From an uncultured Flavobacteriales bacterium (lineage in GTDB: Bacteria; Bacteroidota; Bacteroidia; Flavobacteriales; Crocinitomicaceae), in the NCBI GenBank assembly GCA_946886545.1, contig CAMPIU010000073.1, forward strand, positions 1 through 9,674: 9,674 nucleotides of DNA, given 5' to 3'. Numbering within the stretch: the first letter of the stretch is position 1; each line of letters begins with the position of its first letter. Positions 1 to 7,600 of this stretch are shown here, one piece after another. The translations under genes were made by a program, and so were the position numbers. The notes under the pieces were generated by a model. That model had not been told where the DNA came from, ran no database searches, and saw only the letters and a list, made by a program, of their open reading frames with translations.

Positions 1-1126
1 CTCCCAAAGTTTCATAAGAATCCGATTCCGGCAATTTCAACCCATAAGTTCTGTTTAAATAGGAAATCTCAGCCCGGGCAGAAAAACGATAGGTCTTTTC
101 ATCGATTTGCTCTTCCAGCCATGGTTCATCATCGTGCTCATCTTCAATTTCTCCAAAGATCTGCTCAATGACATCTTCAATCGTTACAACACCTGAAGTT
201 CCTCCGTATTCATCCACAACAACGGCAATGGATTGGGTCTTCGTAGTAAATAATTCGAGTAGTTCTTTCCCAGGCATGGCTTCCGGAACGAAGGAGATCG
301 GTCTTAAGATCTGGGTGATTACGGTTGGTTTTTTGAATAACTCGTAGGAATGCACGTACCCGATAATATTGTCTACAGAATCTCTGTACAGCAGTAGTTT
401 CGACAAGCGTGTTTCGACAAACTTTGCAAGGAGGTTTTCAATACTTTCTTCTACATCAATAGCTTCAATTTCCATTCGAGGAACCATACAGTCACGCGCT
501 CTGATCCGGGAAAAATCGAGTGCGTTTTGAAGAATTTGAATTTCATTCCCCAAATCGGCTTCGTCTTCCATTCGCTCATTAACGTCCTGGACAAAATGCT
601 GCAGATCTGTTTTGGAAAACACTTTTTCCGATTGTTCTATGCGAATTCCAAAGAGCCGCAACAAACCATTACTCATCCATACAATCAACTTCGTCGGAAT
701 ATAAAGAATCCAATAAATCAAAAGCATGGGAGCGGATCCCAGTCGAAAAATTCCATTCGGATTGATCTGGAAAAGAACTTTCGGAAAGAATTCGGCTATC
801 GTCAAAACAATCAAAGTCGAAATTATGGTTTGCAACAATACGACCAGGTACTCCTGTTTTATTCCCCACGAATCAATCAAAGGATCCAGGGTTTCGGCCA
901 TGTACATCCCGAAAATGACAATTCCAATGTTATTGGCTATCAGAAGGGTTGCCAGAAAATGTCCGTCATTTCCGTAGAAAACATTTAAGAGACTGCTGTA
1001 CCAGGAATTTTTACCCCGATCCAATTCCACTTTCAATCGATTGGATGAGACAAATGCAATCTCCATTCCTGAAGAATATGCAGAAAATAGTAGTGATGCA
1101 AGAATTATGATGACAGCAGGGTCCAT
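1..1126 (-). CDS. CNNM/CBS-domain hemolysin-family (HlyC/CorC-like) membrane protein, C-terminus cut off by window edge
   Basis: 375 residues are present and the reading frame is open to the left edge. Residues 1-180 look like a CNNM (DUF21) transmembrane domain: hydrophobic stretches at about 3-17, 56-75 and 95-114, SGMEIAFVSSNRLK near 19-32 and EFFPK at 112-116. A CBS pair follows at about 205-330, with RDCMVPRMEI at 211-220 and VVVDEYGGTSGVVTIEDV at 302-319. The start of the CorC/HlyC C-terminal domain is visible from about 345 (YRFSARAEI). The family is linked to Mg2+/Co2+ transport or efflux at the inner membrane, with CBS domains sensing nucleotides; calling it a hemolysin is historical. 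The start is secure because an in-frame TGA directly precedes the ATG. The SGMEIAFVSSN motif argues for the general flavobacterial hemolysin-like protein and against GldE, whose equivalent segment differs in my recollection. It lies after the purD terminator, so it is probably transcribed separately. The exact substrate is unknown. Confidence 0.9.
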   Translation of the reverse strand, partial: MDPAVIIILASLLFSAYSSGMEIAFVSSNRLKVELDRGKNSWYSSLLNVFYGNDGHFLATLLIANNIGIVIFGMYMAETLDPLIDSWGIKQEYLVVLLQTIISTLIVLTIAEFFPKVLFQINPNGIFRLGSAPMLLIYWILYIPTKLIVWMSNGLLRLFGIRIEQSEKVFSKTDLQHFVQDVNERMEDEADLGNEIQILQNALDFSRIRARDCMVPRMEIEAIDVEESIENLLAKFVETRLSKLLLYRDSVDNIIGYVHSYELFKKPTVITQILRPISFVPEAMPGKELLELFTTKTQSIAVVVDEYGGTSGVVTIEDVIEQIFGEIEDEHDDEPWLEEQIDEKTYRFSARAEISYLNRTYGLKLPESDSYETLG

Positions 1127-1174
1127 TCAGCTAATGAAAGTAATGAAGTTATAGAAAAATCGCGAACAAAATTC

Positions 1175-1214
1175 AAATAAAAACACGTGGGTACGCGATT
1201 AATCGCGTACCCAC
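1175..1214 (-). terminator. Rho-independent terminator after purD
   Basis: On the minus strand, 17 nt after the purD stop codon, arm GTGGGTACGCGATT (1214-1201) is followed at once by its exact reverse complement (1200-1187). Three bases (GTG) then lead into a T-rich run, TTTTTATTT (1183-1175). In RNA this gives a GC-rich stem of 12-13 bp with a tiny AU loop and a U-tract. The plus strand has no T-run after the palindrome, so it should terminate only leftward transcription, closing the purQ-purD unit and separating it from the CNNM/CBS gene. Confidence 0.85.
1187..1214. repeat. Perfect 28-bp palindrome, possible REP-like element
   Basis: Fourteen bases pair exactly with the next fourteen, with no spacer and no mismatch; pairing stops at 1186/1215. 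The core CGCGATTAATCGCG is richer in CG dinucleotides than the AT-rich flanks. From memory, similar dyads (GTAGAGACGCGATT and its complement) are dispersed in some cyanobacterial and Bacteroidota genomes. Only one copy lies in this window, so repeat status is inference; its role as a terminator stem is separately supported. Confidence 0.55.
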
Positions 1215-1231
1215 CGAATAGAATATATGTA

Positions 1232-2506
1232 TTAAACGACGTCGAATCCGATGTCTTTTCTAAAATACGCTTTGTCGTAAGAAATTTTCTCAATGCTTGC
1301 ATAAGAGCGTTCCAAGGCAGCTTCCAGGTTTCGTCCGTAAGATGTAACTGCTAAAACCCGTCCACCGTTTGATAGAACTACCGGTCCGTCGCTTGATGTC
1401 CCGGCATGAAAAACCAAACTGTCAGTCACACTATTGATCCCGTTGATCACTTTGCCTTTTTCATACGCATCCGGATATCCTCCGGAAACCATCATGACTG
1501 TACAAGCACTTCTTTCTTCGAATTGAATATCACATTCTGAAAGGGTGTTTGTGGCAACACCTTCCAGTAAATCGATCAAATCGGATTTTAGGCGCGGCAT
1601 GACTACTTCTGTTTCAGGATCCCCCATCCGGCAATTGTATTCAATCACGTAAGGTTCACCCTTCACATTAATGATTCCAAAGAAAATGAATCCTTTATAA
1701 ACGATTCCGTCAGCTTTCAAGCCTTTTACTGTCGGGATAATAATTTGATTTTCAATCTTATCCATGAACGTTTTATCACAGAAAGGAACCGGGGAAACTG
1801 CCCCCATACCACCTGTGTTCAGTCCTGAATCTCCCTCTCCGATGCGTTTGTAATCTTTCGCTTCCGGAAGGATTTTATAGGAATCTCCGTCTGTTAAAAC
1901 AAAAACAGAACATTCAATTCCTTTCAGGAATTGTTCTATAACGACTCTTGAAGAAGCATCACCAAATTTCGCGTCAGCAAGCATGCTTTTTAATTCAGCT
2001 TTTGCTTCAGGAAGTGTTTCAGGGATCAAAACGCCTTTTCCTGCTGCTAATCCATCCGCTTTCAATACGTATGGAGCTTTCATTCCTTCCAGGAATTTGT
2101 ATCCCTGCTCTAAGGTATCTTTTGTAAAAGTTGCGTATTTGGCTGTCGGGATATTGTGACGCATCATAAAGGCTTTGGCGAAATCCTTACTTCCTTCCAA
2201 CTGAGCAGCCTCTTTGTTTGGCCCGATAACCGGAACATTTTTCAATTGAGCATCAGCTAAAAAGAAATCATGGATTCCTTTCACCAAAGGATCTTCCGGA
2301 CCTACGATCACCATGTTAATATTCTCAGCGAGAACAAAGTCTTTAATTGCAGGAAAGTCTATTGCAGAGATATCCACATTTGTTCCATGCAGTCGGGTAC
2401 CGGCATTTCCCGGAGCAATAAATAATTGCTCTAAATGAGAACTTTTGGCAATTTTCCAGGCAATTGCATGTTCTCGTCCTCCTGAACCCAACAATAAAAT
2501 ACGCAT
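1232..2506 (-). CDS. purD: Phosphoribosylamine-glycine ligase (GAR synthetase)
   Basis: This cytosolic enzyme performs step 2 of de novo purine synthesis: 5-phosphoribosylamine + glycine + ATP gives glycinamide ribonucleotide. At 424 residues it has the usual length for a monofunctional bacterial PurD. The N-terminal domain opens with GSGGREHA (7-14), and GPEDPL lies at 69-74. The ATP-grasp region has the glycine-rich KADGLAAGKGV (149-159) and GEGDSGLNTGGMGAVSP (223-239). EYNCRMGDPETE (289-300) carries Glu289 and Asn291, which by family knowledge bind metal. The C-terminal domain has SGGYPDAYEKG (341-351) and NGGRVLAVTSYG (380-391). The ATG is one nucleotide after the purQ stop (TAATATG), so translational coupling is likely. 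A strong terminator follows 17 nt after the stop. No frameshift or missing motif is seen. Confidence 0.98.
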   Translation of the reverse strand: MRILLLGSGGREHAIAWKIAKSSHLEQLFIAPGNAGTRLHGTNVDISAIDFPAIKDFVLAENINMVIVGPEDPLVKGIHDFFLADAQLKNVPVIGPNKEAAQLEGSKDFAKAFMMRHNIPTAKYATFTKDTLEQGYKFLEGMKAPYVLKADGLAAGKGVLIPETLPEAKAELKSMLADAKFGDASSRVVIEQFLKGIECSVFVLTDGDSYKILPEAKDYKRIGEGDSGLNTGGMGAVSPVPFCDKTFMDKIENQIIIPTVKGLKADGIVYKGFIFFGIINVKGEPYVIEYNCRMGDPETEVVMPRLKSDLIDLLEGVATNTLSECDIQFEERSACTVMMVSGGYPDAYEKGKVINGINSVTDSLVFHAGTSSDGPVVLSNGGRVLAVTSYGRNLEAALERSYASIEKISYDKAYFRKDIGFDVV

Positions 2507-2507
2507 A

Positions 2508-3179
2508 TTAACAGAATTTCAAGATTGATTCAAAGAAACGTTTTCCATCTTCATTTGCCAAAGCTGCATCTGCAGCTCTTTCAGGATGGGGCATCATTCC
2601 AAACACATTTCTTCCCGGGTTACAAATTCCGGCAATGTTATGTAAAGAACCATTCGGGTTACTTGTTTCGGAAATCTGGGCTTCTTCATTTACATAATGA
2701 AACAATACCTGATCATTATCCAAAATAGATTTCATAGTGTCATCTGCCGCATAAAATCTTCCTTCTCCGTGTGCAATTGGAATTTTGTATGCTTTTGCAG
2801 CATCTAATCCCTTTGTAATTGCGCTGTTGGATGTTGCCGGTTTCAAATAGACATTCTTGCAAATGAACTTTTGATTATTGTCCTGCAACAAGCCGCTTTC
2901 TGTCAGGATTTGAAATCCGTTACAAATACCCATTACGTAACCACCTTTGTCGGCATGATTCATAATTTCACCCATGATAGGAGAAAGCTTTGCAATTGCT
3001 CCTGAGCGTAAGTAATCTCCATAAGAGAATCCACCCGGAAGAACTACAAAATCCACCCCTTTCAAGCTGGTATCTTTATGCCATAAACGTTCTACTTGTT
3101 GGCCCATGATTGTTTCAAGGACATATACCATGTCTTCATCACAATTGGAACCGGGAAAGGTAACAACACCAAATTTCAT
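2508..3179 (-). CDS. purQ: Phosphoribosylformylglycinamidine synthase, glutaminase subunit PurQ
   Basis: PurQ hydrolyses glutamine and passes ammonia to PurL, with PurS as bridging subunit, to convert FGAR to FGAM (step 4 of purine synthesis). The protein is 223 residues, the normal size of the stand-alone subunit. It begins MKFGVVTFPGSNCDED, a typical PurQ N-terminus. The class I glutamine amidotransferase triad is visible: Cys86 in GICNGFQ, and His198 and Glu200 in MMPHPER. GGFSYGDYLR lies near 49-58. The frame stays open to an ATG at 3236, but the 19 extra residues (MTNFVAIHELTGFRRKNRS) do not resemble PurQ and would overlap a likely promoter, so the ATG at 3179 is preferred. The split form implies separate purS and small purL genes elsewhere. 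It is followed one nucleotide later by purD. Confidence 0.97.
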   Translation of the reverse strand: MKFGVVTFPGSNCDEDMVYVLETIMGQQVERLWHKDTSLKGVDFVVLPGGFSYGDYLRSGAIAKLSPIMGEIMNHADKGGYVMGICNGFQILTESGLLQDNNQKFICKNVYLKPATSNSAITKGLDAAKAYKIPIAHGEGRFYAADDTMKSILDNDQVLFHYVNEEAQISETSNPNGSLHNIAGICNPGRNVFGMMPHPERAADAALANEDGKRFFESILKFC

Positions 3180-3193
3180 TGATCTATTTTTGC

Positions 3194-3207
3194 GACGGAA
3201 GCCCGTC
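3194..3207 (-). promoter_or_regulatory. Small hairpin in the purQ leader
   Basis: GACGG (3207-3203, minus strand), loop GCTT, then CCGTC (3198-3194) form a perfect 5-bp GC-rich stem with a four-base loop, ending 14 nt before the purQ ATG. It is followed by A-rich sequence, not a T-run, so it is not a terminator. It could affect ribosome access or be chance; no known riboswitch is recognised here. Confidence 0.3.
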
Positions 3208-3223
3208 AATTCATGAATGGCAA

Positions 3224-3249
3224 CAAAGTTAGTCAATCTAGTCAGACAA
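3224..3249 (-). promoter_or_regulatory. Candidate Bacteroidota-type promoter for purQ-purD
   Basis: The minus strand carries TAACTTTG at 3231-3224, an exact match to the Bacteroidota -7 consensus TAnnTTTG. It lies just after the stop of the DUF6427-like gene and would give a purQ leader of roughly 35-40 nt. A TTG at 3249-3247 could act as the -33 element, but it is only 15 nt upstream of the box, shorter than the usual 17-23, so the promoter may be weak. It would let the purine genes be expressed apart from the upstream genes. Confidence 0.4.
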
Positions 3250-4216
3250 CCATGTATGATATCAGGAAAAATTTAGCAACAGCTATAATTAATGTGAGAT
3301 AGAAAAAGATACTCGCCACCCGTTGCCAAATACGATGAATAAAGGCAAAGGTAAAGAAGAAACTTAAAGGAATAAAGAGCATGCTGATCCATTCGGACTG
3401 TTGATAAATAATCATTTCCGCCACACCCAATAGCAAAGTCCCGACAAGAATCCATATTAAAGCGCGGTTCAATTTTTTAAACCGGATATTACTGACACGA
3501 ACCCGGATCTGGGTTCCGATGATACTCAGCAAAAACAGAATCACAATGGTTGCTGTTGTTCCATAAAAAAAGACTTCTTCATACTTAATAAGAGAGGAAT
3601 GCCGTAAAATCCGGGTGGAAATAGTATGTCCCGAAATCCACCAATATCCCAAACCATTGATAATCGGAATTAAAAATCCAATGATCATTAAAAGCCATTG
3701 TCTGAAACTAAAAGGATGCAATGCCCAAGCAGAAAACCAAAATGGTATAATCAGGGCTGCACTGGGGGGTAGGAATGAGGCTGATAATCCAATAAAAAAA
3801 GCGCTGTTAAATGAGGATGTAAGATTTGTTTCATTGCTTTTCAACTGAAACAGCAAACGCAGAGATTGAAGCAGGAACAAATGACAAATCAATACCGCAT
3901 CCACCTGGTAGAAAGAATGGGAGAAACTCATCAAAACTACATAAAACAAAGAAGGGCCGTAGTTGTTCTTGTCTAAGAATTCATGCTGATTGAACAGAAA
4001 ATTTAATTGAATTGCGTTTGCCATCACGATGAGGGAAGCTACAATTGAAGTCCACCAGGAACTCATAAAAGTGGTTTTTCCCCAAAGTCCCAGATCAACA
4101 ACATCAATCAAAGTATGGAAATGAAAATGCGCATTCAGGAATTGAAACCCAACAATAATTGGAATCAATAGCAGCAACACTAAGGGACGATTACTCAGAA
4201 AAGGGCGCAATATCAT
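3242..4216 (-). CDS. Multi-spanning inner-membrane protein, DUF6427-like, function unknown
   Basis: The 324-residue protein is strongly hydrophobic, with about ten predicted membrane helices (near 11-29, 54-75, 86-99, 104-124, 136-167 probably two, 174-194, 214-236, 251-271, 276-296 and 301-322). No catalytic motif or soluble domain stands out. The central pattern, a helix ending LLQSLRLLFQLKS (115-127), then NSAFFIGLSASF (137-148) and an RQWLLMIIGFLIP segment (172-184), resembles the flavobacterial family I know as DUF6427, which often sits near purD. That assignment is from memory and moderate. The start ATG at 4216 lies 27 nt after the acetyltransferase stop, and the stop is 62 nt before purQ, which fits a place in the same transcript. 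A role in transport or lipid/glycan synthesis is possible, but nothing in the sequence shows it. Confidence 0.8.
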   Translation of the reverse strand: MILRPFLSNRPLVLLLLIPIIVGFQFLNAHFHFHTLIDVVDLGLWGKTTFMSSWWTSIVASLIVMANAIQLNFLFNQHEFLDKNNYGPSLFYVVLMSFSHSFYQVDAVLICHLFLLQSLRLLFQLKSNETNLTSSFNSAFFIGLSASFLPPSAALIIPFWFSAWALHPFSFRQWLLMIIGFLIPIINGLGYWWISGHTISTRILRHSSLIKYEEVFFYGTTATIVILFLLSIIGTQIRVRVSNIRFKKLNRALIWILVGTLLLGVAEMIIYQQSEWISMLFIPLSFFFTFAFIHRIWQRVASIFFYLTLIIAVAKFFLISYMVV

Positions 4217-4243
4217 GCTACGAATTTAATCGGAAATTTAGAA

Positions 4244-4687
4244 TCAAAAAAACAAACGGCCATTCACCCATTCCGGATCCAAAACAGCCTTGTGTTTTTT
4301 ATAAAATTCAATGGCCGGTTCATTCCAGTCCAGGACTTGCCAATCCATGCGTTTAACTTCCCATTTTTTGGCAACTTCAACTACCCGCACAAATAATTCC
4401 GAACCTATTCCTCCTCTTCTAAATTCCGGTTTTATATAGAAATCTTCCAAATAAAGACATCTTCCCTTCCATGTTGAGTAAGAGCGGTAATACAATGCGA
4501 ATCCTACAATTTCCGAGACTTCGTTTTCAACAACCAATGCTTCGCATACACGATCCACAAATAAATCAATCCGAAGGTTCTCCAGAGTATTAGTAACTTC
4601 ATTCGGTGCTTTTTCATACAAAGCCAATTCAGAGATCAAACCATGAATTGCTTCTTCGTCACCGATTTTTGCCTCACGAATGTTCAT
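4244..4687 (-). CDS. GNAT-family N-acetyltransferase, SSAT/diamine acetyltransferase-like
   Basis: This 147-residue cytosolic GNAT enzyme transfers an acetyl group from acetyl-CoA to an amine. Its parts appear in GNAT order: MNIREAKIGDEEAI (1-14); the conserved strand LYLEDFYIKPEFR (78-90); the acetyl-CoA pyrophosphate loop R90-x-x-G93-x-G95 (RRGGIGS); and VLDWNEPAIEFYKK (118-131), with Tyr129 at the usual general-acid position. LEDFYI and VLDWN are hallmarks of spermidine/spermine or thialysine acetyltransferases, so a polyamine or small diamine is a reasonable substrate guess. The protein is shorter than eukaryotic SSAT (about 170 residues), mainly at the C-terminus. Its ATG is one nucleotide after the sprA stop (TAGAATG), so its translation is probably coupled to sprA. 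Substrate and physiological role are not established. Confidence 0.9.
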   Translation of the reverse strand: MNIREAKIGDEEAIHGLISELALYEKAPNEVTNTLENLRIDLFVDRVCEALVVENEVSEIVGFALYYRSYSTWKGRCLYLEDFYIKPEFRRGGIGSELFVRVVEVAKKWEVKRMDWQVLDWNEPAIEFYKKHKAVLDPEWVNGRLFF

Positions 4688-4688
4688 T

Positions 4689-7600
4689 CTACAAACCTCC
4701 CAGATTAAAGCGGAATCGAATACCTGTACTCATGTTACCGGTTGGATACGATGTTGCAATCTTAGGATTAGTAATTACCTGATCGTAATAATACTGAACC
4801 ATTAGATTTGCCCCGATGTTGTAATCAATTGATGATTTAATTGAAATCACTTTTTGACCCGCAGTAGCTTGCTCCGTTGATTCCACGATTTTGCGGATTA
4901 CAGTTAAGTTATCGCGGAACGTAAAGTCGAAACGAATGTTTAACGGATTCTCCGGTTTGTTTTTACCGATTTTAAATGGCATTCTAACTTTCGGGAATTT
5001 ATAACCAACTCCAACAACCAACTCATTTCCTAATACCTCAGTAACCTGGTTATTATTTAATGAAAGGGTAGCTGAACGGTCCTTCTTAATTTCAAACTTG
5101 GTGATCAAACCTTGCTTTTTAATGTTCCATGTTGCATCGAAACCGATTAGCGGAGAAAAACGCTCTGAAATAGTAACCGTCTGAATGTTTCTTTCAGAAA
5201 TAAAGTTATTATTCAAATCCCTTGCGGTTGCCGATCCGTTTTGGTCGAATGTCGCGTTTAAGTTTGACTGGACCTGTCCTAAAGTTACTGTAGAAGAATA
5301 AGCATGGCGAATAACAAAGTTCTTTGTGAGCTTCTTCATTTTCTCAAATTTAGCCAAGCCGTTATAATTTACCGTCCAGTTTGGCAACGGCATCGAACTA
5401 AACGGATTAACAGAACGCTGATTCAATTTTCCATTAGTATAAGACGACAAGAACGCTCCGATTACTACTTCCTGCTGAGAGATTCCGTATCCGTCGCGAT
5501 ATCCTCCGGTACCTGTTCCTGAATTACTATTAGAAGCCCCCAATAATTCGGATACCTGCTTGGTTGTTTCCCTCATTTGCTTAAAGTTCCCCGATTCATA
5601 ACCGGCAGATAACTTCTCAAATGCACTTCCGATGGAAATGGTAGAGTAAGAAAGTGTAGCTGTCTGGAAACGGCTTTGTGATTCAAACTGTTCAGAAACA
5701 TCATTGTATCTGAAGAAGTCATTCGTATTCTCAGACATTGATCTGTTCAAAGATAAATCAATGGTCAAATCCTTCATCGGTTCCAATGTAGCACGGGCTG
5801 TGAACATCTTATTGTGCGTGATCGTATGCTGGCGGTTTAAAGCTGAATTTCTAACCAACCAATCGTTATCTGCAGCTGTCTGAGCGAAATTATAACCTGT
5901 TTCCCTGCCTGTAACAGAATAGGATTGCTGACCAAAAATGAAACCACCCATTCCTGAACTAAATGCAGGGTTAAATCCTAAAACTTGCGTTCGCTGATTG
6001 TATCCCGGCAGCAATGTTCCATCCGTTTGATTATAAGTCCCAGAAACATTCCGGACACTCATCAGCAATCTGGCACCAAAGCCAAGAACCGGATTTACCT
6101 TATTGTTTTTCTTGCGTTTTTGCTGGCGTTCGTGTTTGCGTTTCTTACGTTCCCACTGACGTCGTTCCTTTTTAGTCATTTCGTCAAGTGGTTTCGGCGG
6201 TTTTAATTCCGTAACAGTTTCTTTTCCGGGCTCTTCCGGTTTAGCATTTTCATCCGTACCACCTGCTTTTTGTCTCACGGCGGTCCTTGATGGCGCTCCT
6301 CCTGTATTTACCTTTTTAAAGAATGGAACCTTGTTATACAAGTTGGTCATGTTAGCCTGAAGGGTTGCATTAACCGTTCTGCTGTTCTGAACAATATTTC
6401 CGTAATCAGGATTAAACGATCCGTCGGCTTTTTGCGATCCGTCCTGCCCTAGCGGTGCTCGTTGCCAATTGTAAGTCCCTGTATATTTCATGTTCCCTGT
6501 TAACCAATCCAGGGCCGGGATTACATTAAACGGTACATTATATGAGAAGGTGTAATCATGGGTGTAATCCATTGTTTTACCAAACGTTCTCATCTGATCC
6601 CAAATCGTATCTTTGAAGGTGCGGTAGCTGTCCGGATTGTTCTTGCGATCGACCTGTCCGTCACCTTCATCAAAGATCGAACGGTTATTCGCGTTAAAGG
6701 TTAATTTCAAATTTTTAGTCAGATCCCAGCCTAAACGATAACCTCTATTCCATTGGAAGTTCTTCACATAGACCGGTCTGTATTCAAATGCATTTGCAGA
6801 TGTATCAATCGTGTTACGAATTTGGCGTTCATTGTAATTCCGCTGTATATCATTCGTGAATCCAAGCGTTTTAGGCAGATACCCGATGCTTGTTTCCTTC
6901 AGTAGTCCCCACCACTTGGATTTTTGCATGAACTTCGTTTTCTTAAACGGCTCGAATGGCTTGTTATCAAATGTGTAAGCATAGGCTAAACTACCTCTCC
7001 ATTGCTTTGTCCGGTCATAATTTGTATTGAAGTCGCGGTGAAAACTTTCGCTATATCCGTATCCAAGTGTCCAATTGGAAACATCATAAAAATGTGCTTT
7101 TTTCCCTGCTGCGCGTTCTTTTCTAACGCCTTGGAAGTTATATGATTTGCGTTCGGTATAATCCTGAGCAATCTTTGCAATTTTTTTTCTTTGTCCAGAT
7201 TCGTAATCTCTCAACTTAATATCCGGGTTAAACGGATCGTATTCCGGGTTAATAATCCCAAGGGAGTAACCATAGAAGAAAGGAACTGAAAGTTTAATTC
7301 TATTACCAAGGAATTGACCCAATTGCATATTGGTTTGGAAATCCATTCCAATCTGCTGATTTCGCTGTCTTTCCTGAACACGTGAATCAACTGCTCCCCA
7401 ATTCACACCGGAATAGTTTCCGGAAAGTGAAAAACTACCAAAATCTGCTGCTTGTACCTGCATTTGAGCAATTGCAGCTGATCCACCTTCATCCACAAAG
7501 TCTGTCAAACGCAACTCATTCACCCAAACCTGGACACATTTTGGTAATCCATCATCTGCCGGGATTGATTCCGACCATGGAGTTTGATCGGTTTTGCTTG

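Noticed and set aside
527..988. Plus-strand open frame of 153 codons
   Set aside because: It lies wholly antisense to the CNNM/CBS gene, whose domains are clear. The translated product has no recognisable motif and reads like a shadow frame.
1..1126. Assignment of the CNNM/CBS protein as GldE (gliding motility)
   Set aside because: The first membrane segment carries SGMEIAFVSSN, unlike the GldE form I recall, and no gldD or other gliding lipoprotein gene is beside it in the window.
1167..1174. GAATTTTG on the minus strand as a promoter -7 box for the CNNM/CBS gene
   Set aside because: It misses the first consensus base, has no convincing -33 element at the right distance, and abuts the terminator T-run. 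A promoter probably exists in 1127-1175, but I cannot place it.
3180..3236. Upstream ATG at 3236 as the purQ start
   Set aside because: The 19 added residues do not resemble PurQ N-termini, and the region contains a promoter-like box; the ATG at 3179 gives the normal 223-residue protein.
4217..4243. Possible terminator or promoter between the acetyltransferase and the DUF6427-like gene
   Set aside because: The 27-nt gap is AT-rich with no stem or TAnnTTTG box, so read-through within one transcript is more likely.
5985..6206. Plus-strand open frame with a hydrophobic translation
   Set aside because: It is the reverse of the Lys/Arg-rich linker in SprA; AAA/AAG and CGT-type codons read backwards give Phe, Leu and Ala, so the apparent membrane protein is an artefact.
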